64,000 nt of DNA from Silanimonas sp965368785. GTDB taxonomy: Bacteria; Pseudomonadota; Gammaproteobacteria; Xanthomonadales; Xanthomonadaceae. Positions 1-8,721 of this stretch are shown here, piece by piece; within the stretch, counting starts at the first letter, position 1; the number at the start of each line of letters is the position of its first letter. The notes beneath the pieces are model-generated. The model ran no database searches. It was not told where the DNA came from and was given only the letters and a program-made list of their open reading frames with translations. The stretch lies in assembly GCA_965368785.1 (NCBI GenBank), contig CBDUOG010000001.1:1-64000 (forward strand), written 5' to 3'. Position numbers and translations under genes: made by a program.

Positions 1-2
1 AG

Positions 3-401
3 CAAGAATTCTTCGCTCATGGCGATATCGCGATTGTGCCGATGACCTTAAAAGAGGTGGGCGCAATTATCGGGGTGCACGAATCTACGGTCTCGCGCAT
101 CACCCACGGAAAGTACATGCAGACCCCACGCGGTACGATCGAAATGAAACATTTCTTCGCAGTTCGCTTAGAAGGTGCTGCGGTTGCCGGGGTTGCGGTC
201 AAGGCAATGGTAAAAAAGCTGATCGAAGCCGAATCCGATCGCAATCCGCTGGCGGACGAGACAATCGCAGGCCTATTGGCTCGACAGGGCGTCAATATTG
301 CACGCAGAACAGTTGCAAAATACAGGGAACAGCTCAAGATACCATCAGCAAGATCACGTGGCCGGGCTCGGCGCTCGGGGTCTTTGAGAAACGCTGGCTG
401 A
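3..401 (+). CDS. rpoN: RNA polymerase sigma-54 factor, C-terminal part (5' end outside window)
   Basis: The frame is open from the left edge, so only about the last 130 residues are present. They cover the end of the core-binding region and the DNA-binding domain: a helix-turn-helix stretch (VGAIIGVHESTVSRIT, about nt 57-104) and the diagnostic RpoN box ARRTVAKYRE (nt 300-329) that reads the -24 promoter element. Sigma-54 directs RNA polymerase to -24/-12 promoters and needs an AAA+ activator to open them; such an activator is encoded two genes downstream. The usual rpoN neighbours (hpf, ptsN, rapZ) are absent. The context looks like the second rpoN copy found with fleQ in Xanthomonas-type flagellar clusters, but whether another rpoN exists cannot be seen here. 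The tail after the RpoN box is Arg/Ser-rich and ends after IPSARSRGRARRSGSLRNAG. Confidence 0.93.
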   Translation, partial: QEFFAHGDIAIVPMTLKEVGAIIGVHESTVSRITHGKYMQTPRGTIEMKHFFAVRLEGAAVAGVAVKAMVKKLIEAESDRNPLADETIAGLLARQGVNIARRTVAKYREQLKIPSARSRGRARRSGSLRNAG

Positions 402-417
402 TAAAAGGGAGCACACC

Positions 418-801
418 GTGAGCCGATTGAAAATTTTAATCGTTGATGACCATGAGGCATTTATCAATGCCGCCGCGCGCCATCTACGCAAAGTGGACTG
501 GTTGGAGATTGTCGGGCGCGCAAGTAATGGCATGGACGGCGTAGCCGCGTCAGAGTCGCTCAGGCCCGACGTGGTGCTGATGGATCTGGCCATGCCGGAA
601 ATGGGCGGACTGCAGGCGACACGCCTGATCAAAGCCCAGGATGAGCCACCATTCGTGGTGATCGCCAGTCACTTTGACGATACCGAACATCGCGAACACG
701 CCAAGCGTGCCGGCGCCGATGCGTTCGTAAGCAAACTTAATTATGTCCAAGAAGTATTACCGGTGCTGGAAGAACACTACAAAACCGGAGCGCCTCGTTG
801 A
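418..801 (+). CDS. Receiver-only response regulator
   Basis: This 127-residue protein is a single CheY-like/NarL-type receiver domain with no output domain. The acidic pair is D10-D11, the phosphoacceptor is D56 (VVLMDLAMPEMGG), the switch serine S84 (VIASH) and the conserved lysine K106 (FVSKLN). A domain of this size without DNA-binding helices probably works by protein contact, for example on the activator encoded next. The start is GTG at 418, preceded by an AGGGAG ribosome site about 8 bases upstream. Its stop overlaps the TTG start of the following gene, so the two are translationally coupled. Receiver-only genes between rpoN2 and fleQ are known in Xanthomonas flagellar loci; that role here is inference. 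Confidence 0.85.
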   Translation: MSRLKILIVDDHEAFINAAARHLRKVDWLEIVGRASNGMDGVAASESLRPDVVLMDLAMPEMGGLQATRLIKAQDEPPFVVIASHFDDTEHREHAKRAGADAFVSKLNYVQEVLPVLEEHYKTGAPR

Positions 802-2189
802 GCGAGTCACGCATACTGGTAGTTGATGCAAATGCCGAGCGCGCAGAGCGCATGGCAACGTTGCTCGATTATCTGGATCTGACGCCACGCATGGTCGCCG
901 ATGTCGGTGACCTTGATCTGGCGCGCTACAAACAAAAGGACTGGCTGGCTATCGTGGTTGGCGAGATTGAAAATGCCAAGCAGTTCGACAAGTTCAGCCA
1001 ATGGTTGTGTAAGACACCACTACATCCACCGTTGCTCGTTCTGCCAGAGCATCACGACCATATGTCGAAAATGGGCGTGCATGAAGCGCAAGTCTGGCCA
1101 CTGGACTTTCCACTGCGCCAGGGACAGCTAGAAACCCTGCTGCGTAAAGCCAGTTTGCAAGCGATCAACTCAGAAGAGAATGTGAGTCCAAGCAATGGTC
1201 CGGAAGGACGCAGCGCGTCTGTTCGACAATTGCGCCAGATGATCGATCAAGTTGCGCAGTTCGATACAACCGTGCTGATTCTCGGCGAATCGGGTACCGG
1301 CAAAGAGGTCGCAGCGCACGCAATTCACGAACGATCACAACGTGCCAAAGGCCCGTTTGTTGCAATTAACTGTGGCGCAATTCCGCCCGACCTATTGGAG
1401 TCGGAGCTGTTCGGCCACGAGAAAGGTGCCTTTACCGGTGCGCTAAGCGCGCGCAAAGGGCGCTTTGAAATGGCCGAGGGCGGCTCTATTTTGCTTGATG
1501 AAATTGGCGACATGCCCATGCCAATGCAGGTCAAATTATTGCGCGTACTGCAGGAGCGAACCTTCGAAAGAGTCGGCGGAAATCAAACCATTAAATGCGA
1601 CGTTCGCGTGATTGCAGCGACCCATCGCGATATTGAAGTTGAAATCGAAAAAGGTCATTTTCGTCAGGATCTTTACTATCGTTTGAATGTATTTCCGATC
1701 GACATGCCCAGTTTGATGGAGCGCATTGAAGACTTGCCGGAATTGGTCGTTTCAATTTCGTCGCAGCTGGCAAAAAGCGGTCGCGGTGAAGTGCGTATTT
1801 CTGAGGACGCGCTACTGGTGCTACGGTCCTATCATTGGCCGGGCAATGTGCGCGAGTTGACCAATCTGATCGAACGCATGGCGGTACTGCACCCGGGTGG
1901 TGTAGTGCGTGCTAAAGACCTGCCCGCACGCTATCGCGAATCAGCAAGTGTCATGGAGTCACTCAAAGGCGAGACTCAGAGTAATCCGGGGCTGGATGAA
2001 CTGCCCGAGCAGGGTCTGGATCTGAAAGAGCATCTCGCGCACATTGAAGCCAACCTGGTTCGTGCGGCCTTGGAAAGGGCCAACGGAATTGTTGCGCATG
2101 CGGCGCAGCTGCTTAATTTACGGCGAACTACGCTGGTTGAAAAAATGCGCAAACTCGGCATCGAACGCGACGAAGCGACTGAGGCCTAA
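798..2189 (+). CDS. fleQ: Sigma-54-dependent activator, FleQ/FlrA type
   Basis: The 463-residue enhancer-binding protein has three parts. Residues 1-125 form a FleQ-like N-terminal domain resembling a receiver but without a convincing phosphoacceptor pattern. The AAA+ domain (about 135-365) has Walker A GESGTGKE at 163-170, the sigma-54 contact loop GAFTGA at 210-215 and Walker B ILLDEIGD at 231-238. A Fis-type helix-turn-helix lies at about 411-455. It would hydrolyse ATP to open sigma-54 promoters. In FleQ proteins the AAA+ domain also binds c-di-GMP; the window encodes a GGDEF-EAL protein, but a link is only inference. The start is TTG at 798, overlapping the previous stop (TTGA), with CCGGAG upstream. 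The gene downstream is tonB rather than fliE, so any flagellar cluster must lie to the left. NtrC-family activators of other processes remain possible. Confidence 0.8.
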   Translation: MSESRILVVDANAERAERMATLLDYLDLTPRMVADVGDLDLARYKQKDWLAIVVGEIENAKQFDKFSQWLCKTPLHPPLLVLPEHHDHMSKMGVHEAQVWPLDFPLRQGQLETLLRKASLQAINSEENVSPSNGPEGRSASVRQLRQMIDQVAQFDTTVLILGESGTGKEVAAHAIHERSQRAKGPFVAINCGAIPPDLLESELFGHEKGAFTGALSARKGRFEMAEGGSILLDEIGDMPMPMQVKLLRVLQERTFERVGGNQTIKCDVRVIAATHRDIEVEIEKGHFRQDLYYRLNVFPIDMPSLMERIEDLPELVVSISSQLAKSGRGEVRISEDALLVLRSYHWPGNVRELTNLIERMAVLHPGGVVRAKDLPARYRESASVMESLKGETQSNPGLDELPEQGLDLKEHLAHIEANLVRAALERANGIVAHAAQLLNLRRTTLVEKMRKLGIERDEATEA

Positions 2190-2287
2190 GTCCGGCTCGC
2201 GCTCGCGCATACCTATTTTCTGAGCCTGTTTTAACCCGAACCAACACGCCAGCGCGTTCCTATGCACAGGTCCCACGGAGAGTGCAT

Positions 2288-2929
2288 ATGATCGCTATAG
2301 CCAACAACCCGGAACAGAACATCAATGTGTCCCGGGTGATCGCAAAGGCCGGTGCTATTTCGCTGCACATCGTCATTTTTCTTCTGGTGCTGATACCGAT
2401 TCAAACCGAGTTTGGTGATCGTCTGATCGAAGTGCCTGAACCCATGCGACAAGAAGCCGTCCTGGTTGAGTTAATCAAGGTACCGCCGCGTAAAAATCCC
2501 ACACCGCCTGCCAGGCCAGCGCCCTTTGCCGCACCGGTTCAAGTCGACTCGCCCATGCCGATCCCCGCTCCCTCCATGGATGTAGCCCAGATAGATAGTG
2601 ACATGCCGTTATTCGAGTCCATTGAAAGCCCGGTGTCAGGGTCATCGGGCGGAGCCAGCCACGGCTTGGGACTGCTGGACACTCCAGCTCCTCGCTACCC
2701 ACGCGAGGCACTGAAAGCACGGCAACAGGGACTCGTCGAGCTACTGGTGCGTATCGACCGCAACGGCTCGCCGGTGGAGGTGCGAGTGACACGCAGCAGC
2801 GGATACTCAATCCTGGATCGAGCCGCGCGTACCCAGGTGCTTAATCACTGGCGCTTTGCTGCTCCCGTGCTCAACGGCCTGTCGCAGGAAACCTGGGTCG
2901 CAGTACCGGTGAGCTTCGAGATACGTTAA
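2288..2929 (+). CDS. tonB: Energy transducer TonB
   Basis: The 213-residue protein has the TonB layout: a short cytoplasmic N-terminus, one membrane anchor at about residues 19-38, a Pro-rich periplasmic spacer (about 65-100) and a C-terminal TonB domain (about 130-213). That domain carries the PRYPREALKARQQGLVELL and SSGYSILDRAA signatures. With ExbB/ExbD, TonB passes the proton-motive force to outer-membrane receptors; neither partner is in this window. I chose ATG 2288 over an in-frame GTG six bases upstream because GGAG lies 7 bases before the ATG. It is a single gene between fleQ and a convergent peptidase, with an inverted repeat after its stop. Confidence 0.9.
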   Translation: MIAIANNPEQNINVSRVIAKAGAISLHIVIFLLVLIPIQTEFGDRLIEVPEPMRQEAVLVELIKVPPRKNPTPPARPAPFAAPVQVDSPMPIPAPSMDVAQIDSDMPLFESIESPVSGSSGGASHGLGLLDTPAPRYPREALKARQQGLVELLVRIDRNGSPVEVRVTRSSGYSILDRAARTQVLNHWRFAAPVLNGLSQETWVAVPVSFEIR

Positions 2930-2942
2930 TACGAGTTCGTCA

Positions 2943-2967
2943 TGGGCCGGGCAGACCACCCGGCCCA
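2943..2967. terminator. Inverted repeat between convergent tonB and M1 peptidase genes
   Basis: TGGGCCGGG (2943-2951) and CCCGGCCCA (2959-2967) form a perfect 9-bp GC-rich stem with a 7-base loop. It fills the 48-base gap between two convergent genes, so it probably stops transcription from both sides. Neither strand has a clear T tract after the stem, so it may act as a pause or mRNA 3' end stabiliser rather than a classical terminator. Confidence 0.55.
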
Positions 2968-2977
2968 CGACATGCAA

Positions 2978-4864
2978 TTATTCGGCGGTTGCCTCGGCCT
3001 TTTGCAAAACCGCCTCAACGCTTCCGCGAGTAATCGGGTGGTAACCCGCCTTCGCCAATGCATATACCTGTTTGGCAAAGGCCAGGCCGTCGGCGGTTTC
3101 GGCCAATGCCTGATAGCTCGGCATAATCAATTTGCGGCGGCCGATCTTGCGCAGAAACTGGCCCAATGCCGGACGCGCTTCGAAATATCCGGCGCGAATC
3201 GTAATCGGATACCAGCGCTGGGCAATTTCGCCATTAGCGCTGCCGGTAAATCGAAACGCCTGATCTAATTCGATCAATCGTTCGGTAGCGATATCCGCTG
3301 GCATGCCTTCCAGAAAGTAAACCCACTCTTGAGTGATCCACGCACCAGTGTCTAGTTCGCGCGCCGCCTTGGTTTTATTCAGCCAAAGCGCACGACTTGC
3401 GTCCACTGCCGCAAAGCGTTGAGTTTGCGAAGCCGGGGCCGTCGCCGGGACGCCCGGACCGCTGATCCATTGATTCAGTTCTGCTTCGGTGACCGCGCCG
3501 GGCTTGCGCGCAAACAGGTCGCTGCGCAAAAACTGCACAAAGTCTTCTGTAGTGACACTCTTGAACGCATTGCTGTCGAACCAGCGCTTCAAGAACGGGT
3601 CAAAAACTTCACGACCGAAACGTTTCTCCAGAAAAATCAAAAACCATTGACCCTTAATATATGCGACATCCGATAACGCATCTTCGGGGTCGCCGCCCGG
3701 AGTGGCTGCAAGCATCAGCAACTGGCGCTCAGGGCTTAATTCCGCCAGCTCAGCTTTCAGGCCGTTTTGCGAAATAACATTTTCCATGGCCGCTTGTTCA
3801 ATGCCGTACAGGTCCTCAACGATCCGGTTCTCGACATAGCTGGTGAAGCCTTCATTGAGCCACATATCCTTCCAGCTGGCGTTGGTGACCAAATTTCCGG
3901 ACCAGGAGTGCGCCAACTCGTGCGCGATCAGCGAGACCAGCGTTTTATCGCCGACGATCACGGTCGGTGTAATAAAACTTAGGCGCGGATTTTCCATGCC
4001 ACCGAACGGAAAGCTGGGCGGCAGGATCAGCAGGTCATAACGGCCCCACCGGTACGGACCATAGAGCTTTTCCGTGGCTACGATCATTTTTTCGGTGTCT
4101 TCGAATTCCTTTACCGCACGATCCAGGACCGACGGTTCGGCCCACACACCGCTGCGCTCGGAAATGGCTTTGAACTGCAAATCTCCCGCGGCGATTGCCA
4201 TCAAATAGGACGGGATGGGTTGCGGCATCGAAAACACATACTCGCCGTCGCGCGCTGCATTTGGGTCATTGTCCGCGCTCATCAGCGCCATCACGCTGGC
4301 CGGCGTATGAATCTTGGCGGTGTAGGTGAAGCGTACGCCCGGCGTATCCTGCAGCGGAACCCAACTGCGCGCATGGATTGCTTGAGATTGGCTGAACATA
4401 AACGGTAGCGCGCCACCGGCAGTCATCTGCGGCTCAAGCCATTGCAGACCGGACGCGCCAGGCGAAGTACTGTAACGGATGCGAATCTGCTCGTACTGAC
4501 GCTTGCTATTGATCTGCAGCCGCGCTCCGTACTGTGGGTCGCTATCAGATACAGAGAACTTCAACTTGCGCCAGCGGCCGTCTGCATTACGCCCGGATAC
4601 CCGGTTGATCTGCAGGTCACGCGTGTCTAAGTTCAAACTCAGATAACCCGGGTCGGACCATTTCAAGCTGTGGATAACTTCGCCACTTAAGGTCTTGGTC
4701 TCAAAGTCGATGGTCAAATCCAGCGCCATTGAGGTAATCGAAACCTTGGCCGGCTCCGCATAACTGTGCTCATCGTGGCGACGGTCGGAACTTGCGGAGG
4801 CTGCAACGGTCCAGAATAGGCTGATTGCGATCAGCCAGCGAAAAGTGGTCATAAGTGCTCGCAC
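2978..4864 (-). CDS. Exported M1-family zinc aminopeptidase (LTA4-hydrolase-like)
   Basis: The 628-residue metallopeptidase has a signal peptide (residues 1 to about 25, ending ASASS) and so is likely periplasmic or secreted. It has the M1 hallmarks: the substrate-anchoring loop GGMEN (288-292), zinc motif HELAHSW (H315, E316, H319) and the third zinc ligand E338 in LNEGF. A helical C-terminal domain follows, as in leukotriene A4 hydrolase-type aminopeptidases. It would trim N-terminal residues from peptides. The gene is single and faces tonB across an inverted repeat; a DUF5916 gene diverges from it across 133 bases. The two S9 peptidase lipoproteins elsewhere in the window suggest a shared peptide-scavenging habit. 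Confidence 0.92.
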   Translation of the reverse strand: MRALMTTFRWLIAISLFWTVAASASSDRRHDEHSYAEPAKVSITSMALDLTIDFETKTLSGEVIHSLKWSDPGYLSLNLDTRDLQINRVSGRNADGRWRKLKFSVSDSDPQYGARLQINSKRQYEQIRIRYSTSPGASGLQWLEPQMTAGGALPFMFSQSQAIHARSWVPLQDTPGVRFTYTAKIHTPASVMALMSADNDPNAARDGEYVFSMPQPIPSYLMAIAAGDLQFKAISERSGVWAEPSVLDRAVKEFEDTEKMIVATEKLYGPYRWGRYDLLILPPSFPFGGMENPRLSFITPTVIVGDKTLVSLIAHELAHSWSGNLVTNASWKDMWLNEGFTSYVENRIVEDLYGIEQAAMENVISQNGLKAELAELSPERQLLMLAATPGGDPEDALSDVAYIKGQWFLIFLEKRFGREVFDPFLKRWFDSNAFKSVTTEDFVQFLRSDLFARKPGAVTEAELNQWISGPGVPATAPASQTQRFAAVDASRALWLNKTKAARELDTGAWITQEWVYFLEGMPADIATERLIELDQAFRFTGSANGEIAQRWYPITIRAGYFEARPALGQFLRKIGRRKLIMPSYQALAETADGLAFAKQVYALAKAGYHPITRGSVEAVLQKAEATAE

Positions 4865-4997
4865 GGTGACGGGTATTCACGCAGTTTATCGCACCTGCCA
4901 GCTATAAAGGATCCTATTACCCGTGGCATACATGCTTGAGACCGACAAAGCGTTAGAATGCGTGCCCCTGTGCGCCGTGCGTCAACCGGATATTTGA

Positions 4998-7190
4998 ATG
5001 AAATTTAGAGACTTTGTGGCGGCACTGCTGTTGTGCCCGGTCACACTAAGTGCAGCCCAAACCGAAATTCCCGAAGTCAGTGGCGACATGGCGGTCGACG
5101 GCGTTTTGGATGAGCCATTCTGGGCCCAGGCCGCCGTGATTGAACTCGACTTAGAAACCGATCCGGGCGAGAACATACCCGCGCGCGTTCGCACCCGTGC
5201 TTTGGTGGTGGATTCCGGAACCAGCCTGCGGATTGCTTTTGACGCGCAAGACCCGGAGCCGGACCAAATCCGCGCCGCCTATCGTGACCGCGATTCGGCA
5301 TTTGATGACGATTTTGTAGGCATTAACGTGGATACGTTCAATGCGCAGCGCCGCGCCTATGAGTTCTACATTAATCCGCTGGGTGCGCAGATGGACCTCA
5401 TTTACGATGAGAGCCGCCGCGGCAACGAGCGTGAGGATGCATCTTGGGATGCCAGCTGGACCTCGGCCGGGCAGATAACGGATACCGGCTATATCGTTGA
5501 ATTCGAAATTCCCTATGACATTTTGCGCTTCGAAAAAGGCGATGGCGTTAAGAGCTGGGCGATTGATTTCGTACGGTTCCGGCCCCGCGATCAGCGCTAT
5601 CGCTACTCAAATACACCCAAGGATCGCGGCAACAATTGCTATCTCTGCGGATTAGGCACGATCTCCGGTTTCGCCAATGCCGATCCTGGCCGCAATCTGT
5701 CGCTCACACCGACATTGACCTCCCTATCGAATAAACAACGCGATCAGGCCAGCGACCCGATAAGCGGTTCCGGTCTGCGACATGAGTTTGGATTAGACGC
5801 GCGCTGGAGTCCGACCCCGAACCTGACGCTCAACGCAACGCTCAATCCGGACTTCTCACAGGTTGAAACCGATACGGCCCAGCTTGATATCAATTCGACG
5901 TTTGCACTGTTCTTTCCCGAGAAGCGCCCATTCTTTCTCGAGGGCGCTGACTATTTCCAAACACCAACGCAATTGGTTTATACGCGAAACGTCGCTGACC
6001 CGGATATTGGCGCACGGGTGACCGGCCGCAGTGGTGCGAATACCTACGGTATGTTTATCGCACGCGATGCGGTGACCGGTTATCTGCAACCGGGCGCATT
6101 GCAGTCCGAATATGTTGAGCTGCCTGGCGCGTCGGATGTATTGGTTGGTCGAATTCGACATGACCTGAACAGCAGTAGCAGTATTGGCGGCATCGTGACC
6201 TCGCGAAGCGGCGAAAACTACAGCAATAATCTGGTGGGCGTCGATACACTGCTGCGCAGCGGAGCTAAAACTGTGACCGCGCAATTGGTGCTGAGCGAAA
6301 CCGAGGACCCTTTGTTCAACAGTGGAGAGCGGTTTAGCGGATATTCGGCGTTGCTCGATCTGAATCACAGTGTTCGCGATTATTGGTGGGCGATCACCGG
6401 CGAACAGCACAATAGTGGCTTCCGCGCGGATTTGGGGTTTATCAATCAAGTGGACTTTCGCAAGTTCGAAGCCAAGGGTGGTCCGCGCTGGTATTTTGAT
6501 GCGAACGAGAACTTCATACACACGATCCGCACACGGTTTTCCAGCGGTATCACCCACCGCGTCGAAGACTCGATCCTGCTAGAGCGTGAGAACGAGGGTT
6601 TTGTTACGTTCGAAGGTCGACAGCAGACCCGGGTTAATTTCGGCGCTGTGTTCCGTGATCGCTTTTGGGACGGAACGCTGTTTGAAGAAGAGTTTTTTAT
6701 CGCCGACTATGACGTGCAGGCGTGGGCCGGAATCATCGTCGGTTTCAACTACCGCACCGGGCAGCAAGTTGACTTCGCCAATACTGATGTCGGCGATGTA
6801 GAGCGCTGGCAGCCTCGCATTCGCGGCAGCATCGGCCAATCATTCAGTGCAAGCATAAATCACCTCGACGAAACGATGAGCCGCGATGGTGACTTGATTT
6901 ATCGGGCAAAAGTGACCGACCTGCGTGGTGCCTGGCAATTTGATTTGAAGCATCGGTTGCGCTTGTCGCTTCAGCGTCGCACCGTTCAGCGCAACCAGTT
7001 GCAGTACGTCGATAGCGTCGATCGCTACCGGCGCAGCATTGGCTCGCAGTTGGTGTATTCCTACAAGATTGATCCGCTGACCGCGTTGTATCTGGGCTAC
7101 AGCGATGGATACTTCGGTGAAGATGATCAAAGCACCTACCAAAACACCCGCACATTTTTTATGAAGATCAGTTTTGGCTGGCAGCCCTAG
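4998..7190 (+). CDS. DUF5916 outer-membrane-type protein with CBM9-like N-terminus
   Basis: The 730-residue exported protein has a signal peptide (about 1-20), a carbohydrate-binding module 9-like beta-sandwich (about 25-200) beginning DGVLDEPFWAQA, and a long C-terminal part of amphipathic strands expected to form a barrel. The phrase FFPEKRPFFLEGADYF, typical of DUF5916, is present. A CxxC pair (C214, C217, in NNCYLCGLG) sits between the two parts. No enzymatic function is established for the family; it is often seen in bacteria that degrade polymers or peptides. The ATG at 4998 gives a good signal peptide. The stop abuts the convergent ubiE stop with no spacer. Confidence 0.85.
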   Translation: MKFRDFVAALLLCPVTLSAAQTEIPEVSGDMAVDGVLDEPFWAQAAVIELDLETDPGENIPARVRTRALVVDSGTSLRIAFDAQDPEPDQIRAAYRDRDSAFDDDFVGINVDTFNAQRRAYEFYINPLGAQMDLIYDESRRGNEREDASWDASWTSAGQITDTGYIVEFEIPYDILRFEKGDGVKSWAIDFVRFRPRDQRYRYSNTPKDRGNNCYLCGLGTISGFANADPGRNLSLTPTLTSLSNKQRDQASDPISGSGLRHEFGLDARWSPTPNLTLNATLNPDFSQVETDTAQLDINSTFALFFPEKRPFFLEGADYFQTPTQLVYTRNVADPDIGARVTGRSGANTYGMFIARDAVTGYLQPGALQSEYVELPGASDVLVGRIRHDLNSSSSIGGIVTSRSGENYSNNLVGVDTLLRSGAKTVTAQLVLSETEDPLFNSGERFSGYSALLDLNHSVRDYWWAITGEQHNSGFRADLGFINQVDFRKFEAKGGPRWYFDANENFIHTIRTRFSSGITHRVEDSILLERENEGFVTFEGRQQTRVNFGAVFRDRFWDGTLFEEEFFIADYDVQAWAGIIVGFNYRTGQQVDFANTDVGDVERWQPRIRGSIGQSFSASINHLDETMSRDGDLIYRAKVTDLRGAWQFDLKHRLRLSLQRRTVQRNQLQYVDSVDRYRRSIGSQLVYSYKIDPLTALYLGYSDGYFGEDDQSTYQNTRTFFMKISFGWQP

Positions 7191-7943
7191 TTACACCTTG
7201 TAACCGCTGTGGATCGCGACGATTCCGGCAGATAAATTGCGGAAACTGCAGCGCTCAAGGCCCGCCGTTTCCATCATGCCTAGCAGCTCTTTTTGCGGCG
7301 GATGCTTGCGGATCGACTCGGCCAGATACTGATAGCTTGCCGAGTCGTTGGCGAAGAGTTTGCCCAAAGCCGGCAATACTTTAAACGAGTGAAAGTCATA
7401 AATCGGGCGGAACCATTCCGGCTGCACCTGGGAGAACTCCAGAACCAATGCACGACCGCCCACCTTCAATACGCGGTTGATCTCATTTAGTGCGCTCTGC
7501 TTTTCGGTGACATTGCGAAGGCCGAATGCCATCGTCACCAAGTCGAAACTTTGATCGGCAAACGGCAAATGCTCGGCATTAACCTGCATAAACTCAACAC
7601 CGCGAACAATCCCGCGGTCAGTCAGGCGGTCTTTGCCGACCTGTAGCATCTGCGCATTAATGTCGGCCACCACAATCCGGCCAGCATCGCCGACACGTTC
7701 ATGCATGAGTGCGGCAATATCGCCCGTGCCGCCCGCCAAATCCAGGATGTGATCACCTTTAGCCACGCCTGCAGAAGCGACAAAATGCTGCTTCCATAAG
7801 CGATGAACACCCAGGCTCATCAGATCGTTCATCAAATCGTATTTTGACGCGACCGACGAAAAAACCTCACCCACAAGGCGCTGCTTGTCTTCGATGGCGA
7901 CGTCGCGGAAGCCAAAATGAGTGGTTTTGCGTTGCTCGTTCAT
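7191..7943 (-). CDS. ubiE: Ubiquinone/menaquinone C-methyltransferase UbiE
   Basis: The 250-residue class I SAM-dependent methyltransferase matches UbiE along its length. It has the family signature around FSSVASKYDLMNDLMSLGVH (about 28-47), SAM motif I LDLAGGTGDIA (about 67-77), and AFGLRNV plus LEFSQ further on. It performs the C-methylation step of ubiquinone synthesis (and menaquinone where made) at the inner face of the membrane. The gene stands alone here, whereas in many gammaproteobacteria ubiE is followed by ubiJ and ubiB; those are not in this window. It diverges from an ArsC-like gene. Confidence 0.96.
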   Translation of the reverse strand: MNEQRKTTHFGFRDVAIEDKQRLVGEVFSSVASKYDLMNDLMSLGVHRLWKQHFVASAGVAKGDHILDLAGGTGDIAALMHERVGDAGRIVVADINAQMLQVGKDRLTDRGIVRGVEFMQVNAEHLPFADQSFDLVTMAFGLRNVTEKQSALNEINRVLKVGGRALVLEFSQVQPEWFRPIYDFHSFKVLPALGKLFANDSASYQYLAESIRKHPPQKELLGMMETAGLERCSFRNLSAGIVAIHSGYKV

Positions 7944-8011
7944 GACCTTATTATCGCACCATTCGCTTAGGATCGACTATTGTGAATTCAGTCAAAAAAC
8001 CAGGAAAGCCG

Positions 8012-8365
8012 ATGAAAGCAATCATTTATCACAATGCCCGGTGCAGCAAATCACGTAAAACGCTGGCCCTGCTGGAAGCCAACAGTGTCGCCTTTGAGAC
8101 GGTTTACTATCTGGAGACACCGCCCAGTGCCAGTCAGCTTAAAAGCATACTGAAAAAGCTGGGAATGAAAGCCGTGGAAATCGTCCGCTTCAAAGACTCC
8201 GCTGCCACAGAGTTAGATTTAAGCGCAGAAGATCAGCGCAGCGAATCGCAGTGGTTGGAGCTGTTGGCTGCGAATCCGAAGCTGATCGAACGACCGATTG
8301 TCGTCGTTGGCGACCGCGCGGTGATCGGCCGGCCGCCACAGAATGTATTAAGCCTGATCACTTAG
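8012..8365 (+). CDS. ArsC/YfgD-family thioredoxin-fold protein
   Basis: The product is 117 residues if it starts at ATG 8012, which has AGGAAAG just upstream; an in-frame GTG at 7982 would add ten unlikely residues. It has the glutaredoxin-coupled ArsC fold, with a single N-terminal catalytic cysteine C11 in YHNARCSKSR and the C-terminal loop LIERPIVVVGDRAVIGRPP that contacts oxyanions in true arsenate reductases. The family includes arsenate reductase and YfgD-like proteins of unclear role. No ars genes are nearby, so a housekeeping redox role is as likely as arsenate reduction. The 3' end overlaps the convergent DUF971 gene by four bases. Confidence 0.85.
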   Translation: MKAIIYHNARCSKSRKTLALLEANSVAFETVYYLETPPSASQLKSILKKLGMKAVEIVRFKDSAATELDLSAEDQRSESQWLELLAANPKLIERPIVVVGDRAVIGRPPQNVLSLIT

Positions 8366-8718
8366 CGGCTAAGTCCGGCAGCCTGTAAGGCATTCAGATA
8401 GTTCGCCCAACGCTGCTCAAATTGAGTGCCCAGTTCATACAAGTAGGCCCAGGTAAATAATCCGCTGGCATGCCCATCGGAGAATCTCAGCAATACGGCG
8501 TAGTTACCGACCGGTTCAATCGCATCGATTTGCACATCGCGCTTGCCAGCGACCAGGACTTTCTGTCCCGGGCCGTGTCCCTGCACTTCAGCGCTTGGCG
8601 ATTCAACCCGCAGATATTCGCAAGGCAGCTTGAACGTATTCGTGTCATCAAAGCTTACTTCGAGCAGATGCGATGCCCGGTGCAGGGTGATATTCGTCGC
8701 GCGCGGACTAGAGCTCAT
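8362..8718 (-). CDS. DUF971 domain protein
   Basis: This 118-residue protein consists of one DUF971 domain (related to the N-terminal domain of gamma-butyrobetaine hydroxylase), recognisable from LPCEYLRVESPSAE, the VGNYAVLLRFSDGH strand pair and GLFTWAYLYELG. The domain occurs alone or fused to Fe-S carrier or hydroxylase proteins; its function is not established. It lies three bases downstream of hslU on the same strand and is probably co-transcribed with hslVU, an arrangement common in proteobacteria. No catalytic residues can be named. Confidence 0.85.
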   Translation of the reverse strand: MSSSPRATNITLHRASHLLEVSFDDTNTFKLPCEYLRVESPSAEVQGHGPGQKVLVAGKRDVQIDAIEPVGNYAVLLRFSDGHASGLFTWAYLYELGTQFEQRWANYLNALQAAGLSR

Positions 8719-8721
8719 CGC

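Noticed and set aside
4669..4677. Perfect DnaA box (TGTGGATAA)
   Set aside because: A single 9-mer inside the M1 peptidase gene with no cluster or AT-rich unwinding element nearby; chance is sufficient.
5856..6557. Long minus-strand open frame (233 codons) opposite the DUF5916 gene
   Set aside because: It is a shadow of a clear gene; the translation has no family character and no ribosome site.
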